Assembly: GCA_019828565.1 (NCBI GenBank)
Contig: JAHDYR010000067.1
Coordinates: forward strand, 558,001-622,000
DNA length: 64,000 bases
Direction: 5' to 3'
DNA from: Carpediemonas membranifera
Lineage: Eukaryota; Fornicata
Shown here: positions 30,025-39,373 of the stretch, one piece after another
Numbering within the stretch: position 1 is the stretch's first letter
Layout of the letters: every line of letters starts with the position of its first letter
Translations under genes and position numbers: made by a program
The notes under the pieces: model-generated
Told to the model about the DNA's origin: nothing
Database searches by the model: none
Seen by the model: the letters and a program-made list of their open reading frames with translations, nothing else

Positions 30025-31506
30025 TCACATCAGCAAGGCGACCAGGCCGAACACAGCCGCAGCCCCAACAGCAACGCGACGAACACCGTCATCGTCCTCG
30101 TCATCTTCCACAGGCACGACAGGGGTAACTGCCTCAGGGTCATAGACAGCCTCGAGCGAGGGGGTAGGCTCGACGAAGACGGGGACGTTTGTGGAAATCT
30201 GGCTTCCGTCAGAGACAGAGACGACGAACAGGTCGGCCGTACGGGAAGTAGTGCAAGAGAAGAGAAGGACCGCTCTGTCGCTCGAGTCAAAAACTGCACC
30301 GCACTCGCCGGTGGATTCACCCTGGGAAACGAGCACGATCTCATCAATGCAGCCAGCCTGAGTCTCGGTGCAAATGGTGACCTCATCCATACCCAGCCCA
30401 GTCTTGGTGGCAGCGTCGCGGAACCACAGGGCTGCCTGGGTCGAGTTCTCCACACGAGTGTATGTAAGCAGACCAGAGGCAGGCGCGTCGTACTCGTAGT
30501 TGCCTATGGATTCGACGTCAACCTTGGTGATAATATCCGGAGTGGATACATCAACGCTGTCGTTGCATGAAGAGCAGCTCATCGTGTTCCAAGAGAGGGT
30601 GAGCTCCGCGTTGAGGGGAGACCTTATCACTTGGTGTGACTTGGCGCTGTAGTCCTCGAGGCACTTCCCCTCATTACACGAGCTGAGGCAGAGAACATCG
30701 CACGTGTCGAGGTCGCATACAGCGTTGGCAGTGTTGAAGGTGAAGTCGGCAATGTCGGCGTCGACTTCGAAGCCGCAGGCACGGGTGTAGAGGCCTTCGT
30801 CGAACGTGAGCTCCTGGTTGAACTCGAGCTTATCGCCCAGACCGTATGCGAAGGTGAGCTCGCCGATCTCTGCCGCAGGTGAGGTGTTCTTGGTGACTGA
30901 AGAAGTCATCCGCGTGCGCGCAAAAACAGAGAACGGAACAACGAACTCCTCGAAACCGCGCTCAGTAACCGTGGTGACGATGTTGATGTGGAGGTCTCCG
31001 CTGTATCCGATGGAATCCAGGCCTACGATTCTCGAGATCATGTGCGCAGTTCCAAGCTGGCAATCTTCATATAGATCAATAACACTTGCTTCGAGGATAT
31101 AAGTCACTGTACTGCAGGTATACTCAACGTTCCAGATGCCACTGTTGGGAGGGCCGGGGAATCTGATGTCGGTGGTGTCGAGGTCGGCAGCAGAAAGGGG
31201 CTCGAGGTTGTCCCAGCCTTCGTCGGAATCCCACGATTCAGAGACACGGTTCTCGCACTGGTAGCCGAAGTTGAGGCCGCGGCTGACAGGGTTGTAGGGG
31301 ACGAAGCCGACGACGGCCGCAGTGAGAGGATCGTACGGCACAACGACTTCGAAACGAAGGGTGAATGTGTCCGGATCAATCAGTGTAATCGAAACGTCAG
31401 GGGTTTGGGAAGGTTCAAGAGCAAGCTTGTTCAAAGGCAGGCCGCATGAGGGAGTCTCGGCGAAGCACAGGACAACGCAGAGAAGGAGAATCAGAGGAAT
31501 GTTCAT
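30025..31506 (-). CDS. Cysteine-containing surface protein with signal peptide and C-terminal hydrophobic tail
   Basis: This is a 493-residue protein starting MNIPLILLLCVVLCFAETPS, a clear signal peptide. The body is rich in beta-type sequence with scattered cysteines, including a cluster near 262-290 (CDLDTCDVLCLSSCNEGKC) and a CSSC pair (SWNTMSCSSCNDS). The C-terminus has an acidic segment (EDDEDDDGVRR) and ends in about 16 hydrophobic residues (VAVGAAAVFGLVALLM) with no cytoplasmic tail, which fits a GPI-anchor signal, or a tail-type membrane anchor. I do not recognise the family. It is probably a cell-surface protein. The start at 31506 is chosen because it places the signal peptide at the N-terminus. 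CATAAAC follows the stop by about 15 bases. Confidence 0.85.
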   Translation of the reverse strand: MNIPLILLLCVVLCFAETPSCGLPLNKLALEPSQTPDVSITLIDPDTFTLRFEVVVPYDPLTAAVVGFVPYNPVSRGLNFGYQCENRVSESWDSDEGWDNLEPLSAADLDTTDIRFPGPPNSGIWNVEYTCSTVTYILEASVIDLYEDCQLGTAHMISRIVGLDSIGYSGDLHINIVTTVTERGFEEFVVPFSVFARTRMTSSVTKNTSPAAEIGELTFAYGLGDKLEFNQELTFDEGLYTRACGFEVDADIADFTFNTANAVCDLDTCDVLCLSSCNEGKCLEDYSAKSHQVIRSPLNAELTLSWNTMSCSSCNDSVDVSTPDIITKVDVESIGNYEYDAPASGLLTYTRVENSTQAALWFRDAATKTGLGMDEVTICTETQAGCIDEIVLVSQGESTGECGAVFDSSDRAVLLFSCTTSRTADLFVVSVSDGSQISTNVPVFVEPTPSLEAVYDPEAVTPVVPVEDDEDDDGVRRVAVGAAAVFGLVALLM

Positions 31507-31710
31507 TGTTTCAGTCTCAGAGAAGATTTGTGAGGAGAACACTCGCAATGTAGCTTAGTGAGATACGGTGCTGTACCCACTGCTGTTGTACAAGATTGCC
31601 ATGACACCTTGAGCTCTTGACACGTACATTTGGAAATGTATACATGTAATTATGCTGTCACCGGCACTGCATTGCCAACCGTGCACTCGGACAAGTCGCT
31701 CCATTCTTTC

Positions 31711-31717
31711 ATTTACA
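31711..31717 (-). terminator. Candidate polyadenylation signal TGTAAAT
   Basis: It lies about 15 bases after the stop of proteasome beta6. Confidence 0.5.
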
Positions 31718-31731
31718 CCGTGCTTCTTTCC

Positions 31732-32402
31732 CTAATCCTGCTTGAGCTCAAACGTCGTCTCCTCGGGCGCCTGACCCCGCCGCAACACGTGGATCTTCAC
31801 GAAGTCACCTGTGTGGATGTCCCTCTCGCCCGCACTTGTGATGGCGTCCTTGACAAGCCCGAGTGCTTCGTCGAACGGGATAGGCGTCTTGCGGCCCTTC
31901 ATCTGACTGTCGAGCAGAGGGAACATCAGGCTCGCCGCTGAGCCGGCGCATGAACACTTGTACTCCTGGAAGTTTCCTACAGCATCGTATTCGAAGATTC
32001 CCGTAGTGCCGTCAGGTTTGATGCCACCAACAATGTTGAACGTGTAGTAGGGGAAGAATCGCCGGCCGTAGAGGGTGTTGCCGAGGTACTGGGAGAACGC
32101 GCTGAGGCTGATGTCCGCGCCGGTGTCCTGCTTGAACTGCTTCGAGTGCAGAAGAAGGTTCTTCTGGAGCGTGAATATGTCGGCTTGCATGCCAGCTGAG
32201 GCAATGAATATGTCATCAGTGCTGTGTGATAGTATATATAGCGCAGTACGTACATCTTGGCGACCTTAGAGACGTTCCTCGAGGCTATGCAGTACGAATT
32301 CTGTGTGAGACGCGTATCGCCAGCGATGATGACGAAATCCTCGCCAGCGACGGCGATTACGGTTCCTCCATTGTCTGTATATGGCTCAAACTGCGAGCTC
32401 AT
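31732..32402 (-). CDS. PSMB1: 20S proteasome subunit beta6, two exons
   Basis: Exon 1 is 32402-32254 and exon 2 is 32221-31732, with a 32-nt intron; the product is 212 residues. Motifs match beta6: PYTDNGGTVIAVAGEDFVII, AGDTRLTQNSY, then LYGRRFFPYYTFNIVGG, GIFEYDAVGNF, AGSAASLMFPLLDSQ and AGERDIHTGDFVKI. Beta6 is a non-proteolytic structural subunit of the inner ring. Splicing joins SKVAKI to TDDIFIASAGMQADIF, exactly where the family continues; unspliced, the frame goes out of register. The start is the ATG at 32402 (MSSQFEPYT); the frame upstream has only a GTG. Length is close to other eukaryotic beta6 subunits without a long prosequence. Confidence 0.95.
32222..32253 (-). other. 32-nt spliceosomal intron in proteasome beta6
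   Basis: It begins GTACGT and ends CTATCACACAG on the minus strand; phase 2. The 3' end matches the pattern of the beta5 and eIF5B introns, and CTATCACACAG strongly resembles the extended Giardia 3' splice consensus (CTRACACACAG). Confidence 0.93.
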
Positions 32403-32550
32403 TGTCTTGTGTATGCTCTGCGGCGGTGCACCTTTTGACACGAATCAATTGATCGAGTCGCCGTGCCGCGAGCAAGAGAAGAGGAGGGTATAGCGGCTTT
32501 CTAGGGTGACTGTCAGGCTGGGATGGGCGTGGGGTGGTCTGGTGTTTGCC

Positions 32551-32735
32551 ATGTGCCGCGCAGGATACGAATATTTGAGTCCAAAACACACAGTGATCCG
32601 AGCAGCACTAGTGTCTCTCACAACAGACGAAGATGCCGAAGACAACGACGACATGAGCTTCAGACGCCGGCAATGGACGACAGATGAGCGCGTAACAGAC
32701 GAGCACAGACGCGAAAGAAGACAGCAGCGTTCGAC
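32551..32735. repeat. Dispersed repeat, uninterrupted copy
   Basis: This 185-base sequence contains GAGTCCAAAACACACAGTG, GATCCGAGCAGCACTAG and a following block ending CAGCAGCGTTCGAC. Its left part recurs at 37982-38036 and its right 130 bases at 39132-39261, with 1.1 kb inserted between. A shorter relative of the left end is at 39374-39407. Open frames run through on both strands, but no coding function is evident. Confidence 0.88.
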
Positions 32736-33143
32736 CTCCCAGACAGGGCCTGAAAGGAACGATCAAAGTGCCAAACTGCACAACATCATCCGTCCGTAGA
32801 CGAATGTGCGCACTACAGGTGTGCAGCTGGTCATAGATGAAGATGACATATAAGAGCCGACGATGAACACCATTACCAGCATATACAAGTGTAGAAGTGA
32901 ATTTAATGTGGAATAGAAGACAATGAGACGACGTGTGAGCGATTGTGATGTTTGCAGCTGTGCTGACGTCCACGAAGAAGACGCTTTGTGGAAGCCCTGG
33001 AGAAGACGATCTCCCTACCGACTTAAGACGTGAGTAGGAGGGAGACAGGGCAGTGTTGCGCAGTATAAACACATTGTTCGACCCATGCCGCGCCCATGCC
33101 AGACGGCTAAACCTGCGTGTTCAGCCGCATCCTCACTAGAACC
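32736..33143. other. Intergenic stretch after the dispersed repeat
   Basis: No gene can be supported. A minus-strand frame (32608-33072) overlaps the repeat and lacks domain features. Confidence 0.4.
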
Positions 33144-33738
33144 ATGAAGTCGGTTGTTTCAGCGACTATTTTGTTATTAGTGTTGTTTGCATCTGTAGTT
33201 TGCATAGATTCCCCAAGTGAGATGCTTCTTCCCGCCTCCTGGAAGGCAGACATCATGTTTGGTTAGTTTCACCTCATTCATTGCTGATCTAGTGTACAAA
33301 ACCGAAGTAGGCGCAACATACCATGCCAGCATATTCATTGACTATGAATCTCAATCCGCACAACTCAACTACACGACCAACGGCATCAACATCGTCGTAA
33401 CCCAATCAGCGGCAACCTCCGCCCATGGAGTCACTCTTCTGGCGTCATACGCGAAGAATACAGGCCACTGGCACTGCTACGCAAGTCACGATCCCTATCC
33501 TATCGGTCTCCCACGCAACATTTTGGTCAAGGGCTCCACGTACATTGGAGAAGATTTGGTTGACTATCAATGTGTAGATGTGTATCTCCTGGATAATGGG
33601 AGCAGGCTGTATACCGAGTGTGACTCTGTTATGCCGGTCATGCTTGAGTATGCTGAAGTCGTACAGTATTTTTCGCACTTTAATGCGCCGGCGCCGCCAA
33701 TCACTGTTCCTGAGACATGTGTTCTTCATCAGCCTTGA
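33144..33738 (+). CDS. Small secreted protein, two exons, ependymin/LVN1.2-like
   Basis: Exon 1 is 33144-33261 and exon 2 is 33293-33738; the spliced product is 187 residues. MKSVVSATILLLVLFASVVC is a signal peptide. The mature part reads PASWKADIMFVYKTEVG, ASIFIDYESQSAQLNYTTNG, CYASHDPYPIGLPRN, DYQCVDVYLLDNGSRLYTEC and PVMLEYAEVVQYF, with paired cysteines. This order (PSxWxA, a YD/DY plus charged strand, a cysteine loop, and a late VxxYF strand) resembles the ependymin-related/LVN1.2 secreted proteins common in protists, which are thought to bind lipids or other hydrophobic ligands. The similarity is judged by eye and is tentative. Without splicing exon 1 stops two codons after MFG, while exon 2 alone would have no start with a signal peptide. 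Confidence 0.75.
33262..33292 (+). other. 31-nt intron in the small secreted protein gene
   Basis: It begins GTTAGT and ends TGCTGATCTAG. Removal joins DIMF to VYKTEV (phase 1) and links a signal peptide to the secreted domain. It lacks the ACACAG ending of the other short introns but has a branch-like TGCTGAT. Confidence 0.75.
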
Positions 33739-34316
33739 TCTACCGTGTCAGCCAACACGGTCGTCATTATTTTAAAGGAACGCGAGCTGGTGATTTTCTC
33801 GAGATGTAGCAACTCAAGAGACCGAAATGTATCTTCATAAGCTTCTTAGCCTGTCGCTCCTCTAATTTTGACCCAGTACGGCTTGCTTCTTCATTTCGAG
33901 TTTGGACCATTTCTGTCATGGGAAGGTTATCTCCAGTTTGCCAGAAAGCTGGAGATGTCGATAATACTCGTTATGGCTTCTCTGGCCAACTTGCTCGCGT
34001 GAGACAGTCTATTGTGGCTATCATACATGATTGTGCTCAGTTTCTTGCGAAAGCTGTTGCCGTCTCTTATTGTTTGTTCATTTCGTGTTCTGATGATTTT
34101 TCTTGCCTCTGAGCCTTTGTGAAGAGAACACAGAAACAGGTGTTGCAACTTTTTATCTGATCACAATCATTCATCAACCATTACGCAGCTGAACCATCCA
34201 TTCGCCTTGGTCATGACCATCTCTAACCAACATCAACCACCAGACAACCAATCGCTCGACACCAAACTTGTGATAAAGAAACACAGAAGTGAGAGTTCAT
34301 CAAACCATTTGGTCCT
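33739..34316. other. Intergenic stretch with no supported gene
   Basis: It is AT-richer than its surroundings. Short open frames (for example 33918-34112) have no domain and no ATG context of note. Confidence 0.4.
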
Positions 34317-34505
34317 TTGCCATGTGGGACGTTCAAGCAGGCGCAGCAACAAGGCCAGCAGCTCAAGGAAGAAGACGAGGTGGTGAATGCAGTAGGCCTC
34401 GTGGCCCCGTCCCGGGTCGCCCAAATGCGGAACCAGGTGACTGCGCAAGTCTTCAACAAGGCTGTGCACGGGGCCGCGGTGTTGGGTGCGAAGAAGAAGA
34501 AGTGA
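34317..34505 (+). CDS. Possible small basic protein (start uncertain)
   Basis: The frame reads CGTFKQAQQQGQQLKEEDEV, then VNAVGLVAPSRVAQMRNQ, VTAQVFNKAVHG and ends AKKKK-stop. It looks like a real protein C-terminus: evenly mixed helix-forming residues and a lysine tail. There is no in-frame ATG; the frame opens upstream at 34293 (EFIKPFGPLPCG), so an upstream exon joined by a short intron would be needed. I could not place that exon with confidence. It could also be a fragment of a duplicated gene, since RCC1-like copy H follows tail-on. Confidence 0.25.
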   Translation: MPCGTFKQAQQQGQQLKEEDEVVNAVGLVAPSRVAQMRNQVTAQVFNKAVHGAAVLGAKKKK

Positions 34506-34659
34506 TGGAGTGGCTTGGGTCACCCTGGGCGGTGCCGCATTCATGTCTTGGGCTGAGACGGTGTGAGTTATAAATGGGGCCGGCAGTCTCATCAATTTCC
34601 ACAGTCAAGGCACCCGGCCTGGGACTACAGGTTGCCAGTCTAGTCGCACTTCAGAACTT

Positions 34660-36276
34660 TTATGATTGAGGGGTTGGGTCGACGTCGACCGGGGTGATGT
34701 CATGCCACCATTTAGGAGCCTTGCATTTGGCCAATTTAGCCACCCCATCCGAATCTCCCACCTTGAACCACTGGCCGGTGGAGTCGCGGAAGCAGAGGGG
34801 GTCTTCAACATTAAACGCTGTCGCCTCAATTGGAACCATAGTACGATTCTCATCCTCGTAATAGTGGGTGACACCTCGGTCACCCAGACCATCCGATCAT
34901 AGTCACCCCAGAACCCCTTGACCCTCTCTGGGAACCGGAGCGGGGTGGATGTGATGCACTTGTCGTCCCTGCGTTTTCCAGGCAGCAGGCCCGACTGGGC
35001 GATATGAGGGCGAACTCGACCAGCGAACAGCAGCTGGCGGCCACCGAGGAAGACGGTGAAAACAAATGCAGAAGTCATGATCCGGTCGACCCAGAAGGGC
35101 AGGTCGACGAAGCGTGTCATATCATCATCGTGCCCGAGTCCCAGCCGGCCACAATAGTTGCCCCCGCTGATCATCTGCCGATCGCCCATTGAGAGGATGA
35201 CAGTTGTTGCATTGAGCAGACCTGCATGCATGATGTGATCTGGGACAAAGCCAGACGGCACTGCTACTGGGTGGAAGAAGTAGTAGTTCTCCCGCTCGAC
35301 TGGGCCGACGAAGCGCACCGAAGCAGCGCCAGCCATGACAGTGCCGACCGGAGTGAGGATGAACGTCTGGTAATCCTCTATCGACACAGCAGTCACCATC
35401 CTGTGCTTCTCCCAGGGGGGCAGGCTGGCCTCGAGCGCGGCGACCTTGAGGCAGGCGGGGAAGGTGAGGCGGGTCGGGTCGTTGAACTCAAATGACTCGA
35501 ACCCCAGCTGGCCAAACCCGTTCTGCCCCCAGCCCCACAGACCCTTGGGCGTCCTGGCGATGTGGGTGAACCAGTCGCTGTAGACCTCGAGGGCCCTGGG
35601 CATCCTGGCCCTGGTGAGGGCGGTGTGCTTGTCAGTGTCGAGCATGAAGAGTCGGCCCATGTACATGCGGTGGTGGTAGCAATATTCGTACTCTGTGAAC
35701 TGATAGCACTCGCCGTCCTTCTCGGCGATGTTCAGCGTGAAGAAGAACTTGCGGCAGAGGAACCAGAGGCACTTGGCCTCGGGGGCGAGAGCGTTGCGGA
35801 TCTTGTCGTGCATCTCGGGATTGTGCGGCCACTCCTCTTGAGCCTCCTTCAGCACCCTGTCCTCGAGGTCGGGGTTGGCCCCGCCACCCAGCAGACACGC
35901 CCACACCGCGCCCTGGTTCAGCGTGTGCAGGGCGACCGGGAGCTCCTCGCCATCCGCGAGCTCGACGTTCATGGACAGTGGGGGGCCGCTGGTGAGGATC
36001 GAGCGGGCGCGGTCGAGGAGGGCTTGCGCGGTTGGTTCGAGAGGGGGCAGCTTGGAGAGCGTGGCGAGGAGGGATCCGAGAGAAGCGACGCTCGCTGGTG
36101 TAGAAGTGCCCTTGTCGTTGTGGATCGAGGGCATCTGCCCGTCGAAGTGCCTGGAGTAGGCGCACTGGATCAAGGATGGGATGTACCAGAGATGGAGGCC
36201 GTCACAACAAGCGAGGCGCGATATGCGGTGATCAGCGCATCTCTTATGGCAGATGGCGAGGAACTAGCGCTGCTCA
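34660..36276 (-). pseudogene. RCC1-like copy H (frameshifts near both ends)
   Basis: The start is the family ATG at 36276, but the codon-31 shortening seen in copies B, I, K and L breaks the frame early. From about 36173 the frame is open to WVTE, where ACACCTCGG replaces ACACCCTCGG near 34875, one base short; the family tail (VGDSDGVAKLAKC, then DVDPTPQS) continues in another frame to 34660. The blade reads LWGWGQNGFGQLGFES; block 6 is the GLLNATT / NYCGRLGLGHDDDMTR / FWVDRIMTSAFVF version shared with I and K. The 3' flank (about 55 bases past the stop) is the same as that of copy J. Confidence 0.78.
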
Positions 36277-36492
36277 TTGGTTTCAGCGCTCAGCTCGGTG
36301 GTTGCCAAATTCTGACTGCCGACTCGCCGACCGCCGACGCCAGCTGGGAGGTCGCGATGTGAGGCATGACCTTGACTAAGTCGGCTGGCACTGTGTGCCA
36401 GCCGTGGGCGTGGGTTTCACTCCATCGATACGGCTTCAATCCCTACGTCGGCATTATCCGGATGGACGCTCTCCATAAAGAACCGCAGCGCT
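36277..36492. other. 5' flank of copy H and spacer to RPAC1
   Basis: About 90 bases carry the conserved RCC1-like upstream flank; the rest is unassigned. Confidence 0.4.
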
Positions 36493-36497
36493 TTACA
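36491..36497 (-). terminator. Candidate polyadenylation signal TGTAAAG overlapping the RPAC1 stop
   Basis: The stop codon TAA is inside the signal (ATG-TAA-AG), an overlap reminiscent of Trichomonas, where UAAA serves as both. Confidence 0.5.
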
Positions 36498-37710
36498 TTT
36501 CCTCGTCGTCGACCTCCTCGCCGGCCGCCCCGCCCTTCTTCTCCGTGTTATCCTCAATGGTCTGCCGCACCTTAGCGCACTTATCTTTGAGAACGGCGAG
36601 GGCCTTACGAACGATGTCCTCAGGCTCCATGGACCCGATAGACTCAACCTTGAAGAGATAGTCGCCCTTGACCTTCAGGAGCTGCACGTGAGTGGCGAGC
36701 TCGTCGTCCTGGATGCATTCGCGGCACATGGTACAGCTCGAAGGGTTGTTGAGCTTGACCTTGTAGAGCTTGTCGCCATCAAGCATAGACTTCGTCTCGA
36801 TAAGCTTGAACACGGAAGAGGTGTCCGAGCCGGTGGAGGTGCCGGGGTTGAGGCTCAGAGGACATCTGGTCACAAGATCGTGACGCAACTTGTTCATCGT
36901 CTTAACCTGCACCTTTTCAGCCCCACTAAGCTTCTTCACGTTGATCTTCTCCTCGCCAAGCATCTCCTTAGAGAGCCTGATGTCGTTCTGTAGTCTATAA
37001 ACGGCCGTCCCGACCGGAGAGAACTTTGCGTGGTCCCGGCCGACGCCCTTGACGCAGTGGAGCTCGAGGTCGAGCGACTGGCCTTGGCACAGCTTCATGA
37101 TGGGGATATCGCCGTGCACGGGGCCTGGTAGTGGGAGCTCGTTTCCAGCCTCGTCGTGGGTGAGGCGGTCGTTGTACTGGTGGGACTCGTCACGGTGCCA
37201 CACGAGGTCCCTGGAGTAGACAATGCCGTTGTCAGGAGTGAGGACGCCGTTCTCCATCTTGCAGTCGACCTTGAGTGTGAAAACGATGGTGTTGAGCTCG
37301 GTCCCGCTCTCACTTCCGTCGGTGGCGAAGTACTCGAACTGGGAGGGGTCTAGGCGAAGGGGAACAAGGCCGATACGGTGGGCTAGGACCTCGTCTTGCA
37401 TGATAGAGGTGTTGTTCTTGATCACGGCCTTCTCGATGGCGACAGTGGGCACTTCGGAAATCATAATGCGGCGGAGAGCGTTGGCAATGGAGGGATCAGC
37501 GTTAATGAGTTCAAACTCAAGCTCGTTCTCATGCTTGCTGAGGATCTTAACAGAAAGCTGCTCGGAGACTTGATTCTCAGGAGTGGAAAGGGAAAAGGCG
37601 GTTCCCGAGGTTGTGGCCGTCTTTGTAAGCTGCAAAGAGAATGGGAAACGTACATTCGAGATTCCGTACTTGGACACTTGCGCAAACTGGTCAGGATCAG
37701 CCCGTTCCAT
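36493..37710 (-). CDS. POLR1C: RNA polymerase I and III subunit RPAC1 (AC40)
   Basis: This 405-residue protein is the alpha-like subunit shared by RNA polymerases I and III. The alpha N-terminal motif is clear: ADPSIANALRRIMISEVPTV, AIEKAVIKNNTSIMQDEVLA and HRIGLVPLRLDPSQFEY. A zinc-binding-type CTMCRECIQDD element follows at about 325, then VKGDYLFKVESIGSMEPEDI, VRKALAVLKDKC, as in RPAC1. It is somewhat longer than the human protein (346), mainly from an insertion and an acidic C-terminal tail (GEEVDDEEM). It pairs with AC19 to nucleate polymerase assembly. The start is the ATG at 37710; an in-frame TAG lies upstream and the region SKYGISNV aligns with the usual N-terminus. Confidence 0.93.
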   Translation of the reverse strand: MERADPDQFAQVSKYGISNVRFPFSLQLTKTATTSGTAFSLSTPENQVSEQLSVKILSKHENELEFELINADPSIANALRRIMISEVPTVAIEKAVIKNNTSIMQDEVLAHRIGLVPLRLDPSQFEYFATDGSESGTELNTIVFTLKVDCKMENGVLTPDNGIVYSRDLVWHRDESHQYNDRLTHDEAGNELPLPGPVHGDIPIMKLCQGQSLDLELHCVKGVGRDHAKFSPVGTAVYRLQNDIRLSKEMLGEEKINVKKLSGAEKVQVKTMNKLRHDLVTRCPLSLNPGTSTGSDTSSVFKLIETKSMLDGDKLYKVKLNNPSSCTMCRECIQDDELATHVQLLKVKGDYLFKVESIGSMEPEDIVRKALAVLKDKCAKVRQTIEDNTEKKGGAAGEEVDDEEM

Positions 37711-37981
37711 AGCTTTGTGGATCGCTCGCTCTAGGTCCTAGTAAAATACGTACAGCGAAACAGCATCAAATTCATCCAAGATCTCACGCAATGCGCAAGC
37801 TCTGTCCCACTCCGTGAGTATGTGTTGTTTACCATGCCATTTGTCGTTTCACTCTGGTCGAAGTGAGCGGCAAAGACGGACCCAACCTTGTCGAGAATGA
37901 ACAGAATGATACTCGCATCCTATACAACGCTGTGTTACCTTATCATCGCGCATGCGTAGACCCCATGAGAGCTTCATTCCA
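37711..37981. other. Intergenic spacer upstream of RPAC1
   Basis: No gene seen. GTACGTATTTTACTAG upstream of the RPAC1 ATG is splice-like but no exon is needed. Confidence 0.35.
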
Positions 37982-38036
37982 ATGTGCTGCAGGATTAGAA
38001 TTGTTGAGTCCAAAACACACAGTGATCCGAGCAGCA
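37982..38036. repeat. Left half of the dispersed repeat, interrupted by the Fanzor segment
   Basis: It matches 32551-32607 with few changes and ends at GAGCAGCA; the sequence that should follow (CTAGTGTCTC) resumes only at 39134. Confidence 0.88.
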
Positions 38037-38105
38037 TCAGGATCGCAGTGTGGTTCATCATACTCTATCAATCGTGCGCAGGATATCACGCGTGCTGCAG
38101 CGCGT

Positions 38106-38123
38106 GCTTGCTCAACTTAGCAA
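38106..38123 (-). ncRNA. Hairpin just after the Fanzor stop, possible guide-RNA scaffold element
   Basis: CTTGCT and AGCAAG form a 6-bp stem with a 6-base loop immediately after the stop codon. In Fanzor/TnpB loci the guide RNA is made from the 3' end of the gene and the adjoining element end, here 38037-38124. This is one weak hairpin and a positional argument only. Confidence 0.25.
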
Positions 38124-38124
38124 G

Positions 38125-38766
38125 TTAATGATAGCGAGGAAGAGCACCTCTCTGGGTGCCGTAATGGAAAGGAGATAGCCCTATCTGATCTGGAGTTGCA
38201 TCGAAGGTGCACCAAAGGATGTTCTCGCTGGCGCTCTTATCTCGGTGAGAGCGATTGAGAAGTATGTCTCTCTGCTCGGGATGCCGACGTAGCCGTTCAA
38301 CGCGCCATGGAGCTCCCTCGCACGCGGGATTCAGGCAGAGCATGGTGCGGTGTGTGTGCACCACACGTCTGAAGTGTGCTTTGCAGTATGGGCACATGAT
38401 GGAAGTGCGGAATTCCGAGACCATCGTGACACTCACGACGACTTTGTGCCGGAGCATGATGCTAGGGAGAGCTCGAGCAAAGTGGCGGTACGGAGCACAG
38501 GAGGGAGTGCCGGCGGAACCGAACAGTGCAGCCCCATACGCGACTTCGAGATGAATGGGCTCAGGGGGGCGCCCGCCGAGATCATCCAGGAGTTGACGTC
38601 CAGCCCGGGCGAAGTGCTTCAGGCGCAGACAGTGATTGGCAAAACTCGCACGGCGGAAACACTTTCTCGTCCCCTCGTTGATGATCTGAACGATGTTCTC
38701 GTGGACAAACCTAATCGACTGTTTGAGAGCCTCTAGACTTGTCATTTTGAACGATGCTGCGCTCAT
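38125..38766 (-). pseudogene. Fanzor (eukaryotic TnpB) nuclease, C-terminal half only
   Basis: The frame encodes 213 residues from the ATG at 38766 and is open upstream to 38856. Signature elements appear in order: IHLEVAYGAALFGSAG, the Fanzor-type block before the zinc ribbon; KVVVSVTMVSEFRTSIMCPY with Glu118, equivalent to the glutamate of the DEYRTS motif; a four-cysteine ribbon C125-x2-C128 and C144-x4-C149; and the last RuvC motif HRDKSASENIL with Asp176. The N-terminal wedge, recognition and first RuvC segment (with its Asp) are absent, and there is no room for them in the 1.1-kb insertion, so cleavage activity is not expected. Fanzors are RNA-guided endonucleases related to TnpB and Cas12. 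It could be a decayed element or a domesticated fragment. Confidence 0.85.
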
Positions 38767-39131
38767 ATTCACGCGGAAAGAGGGGGTGGCAACAGGTTGA
38801 CCGTCCTCGGTGGGGTCAACGCGTGCGCAGATGCAGAGACGCACGCAAGCAGGCAAGTGAATGTGTACTTAGCCTGCGTGAAAGAACGCATGCCGGGTTC
38901 AAGATTTCCTCGCCGCGGCGCGTTGTTATCGCCTCCGCCGTTAATCTCGACAATGGCCTTGTTAACGGAAGCCTTCACCGTGTATATCTTGGAAGGCATC
39001 GGAGTTTATTGAGCTGCCTGCATCGATCATTTCTTTTCAGGGTTCATCAGCTGGCAGCATCCCTCAAAATACAAGAAACCAGCATCATATAACACAAAGC
39101 GTCTTTACTACAAGCTACAACCGCTTTCCAC

Positions 39132-39261
39132 CACTAGTGTCTCTCGCAACAGACGAAGATGACGAAGACAACGACGACATGAGCTTCAGACGCCGGCAAT
39201 GGACGACAGATGAGCGCGTAACAGACGAGCACAGACGCGAAAGAAGACAGCAGCGTTCGAC
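39132..39261. repeat. Right half of the dispersed repeat
   Basis: These 130 bases match 32606-32735 at nearly every position, from CACTAGTGTCTCTC to CAGCAGCGTTCGAC. Confidence 0.9.
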
Positions 39262-39373
39262 ACAGACGATGGACGACAGACGACAGACGACGCATCTTTT
39301 CGTGCAGACCGACGACTGAAAGCACGACAGACCGATGGCACAGACGAGGGCTGAAGTGGGTGAGTGGAGGTAG

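Larger units (their letters stand above)
38037..39131 (-). mobile_element. 1.1-kb inserted segment carrying a Fanzor remnant
   Basis: The ends are defined by comparison with the uninterrupted repeat at 32551-32735: that locus reads GCAGCACTAG, while here GCAGCA precedes and CACTAG follows the insertion, leaving CA on both sides, a possible two-base target duplication. The ends show no obvious terminal inverted repeats (TCAGGATCGC at the left, CGCTTTCCAC at the right). The only recognisable coding content is the Fanzor-type frame. Which DNA transposon moved it is not clear. The alternative, that 32.6 kb is an excision product, would also fit. Confidence 0.75.

Noticed and set aside
31977-32221. 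Continuation of proteasome beta6 exon 1 frame past the intron (serine/arginine-rich end)
   Set aside because: It is the out-of-frame read-through of exon 2; the spliced frame matches beta6 throughout.
32608-33072. Minus-strand 154-codon frame overlapping the dispersed repeat
   Set aside because: The part shared with 39134-39259 is the repeat itself; the rest has no homologous extension or domain.
37741-37765. Upstream intron or exon for RPAC1 (GTACGT to CTAG)
   Set aside because: The ATG at 37710 already gives a complete N-terminus in register with the family, and no upstream coding sequence joins usefully.
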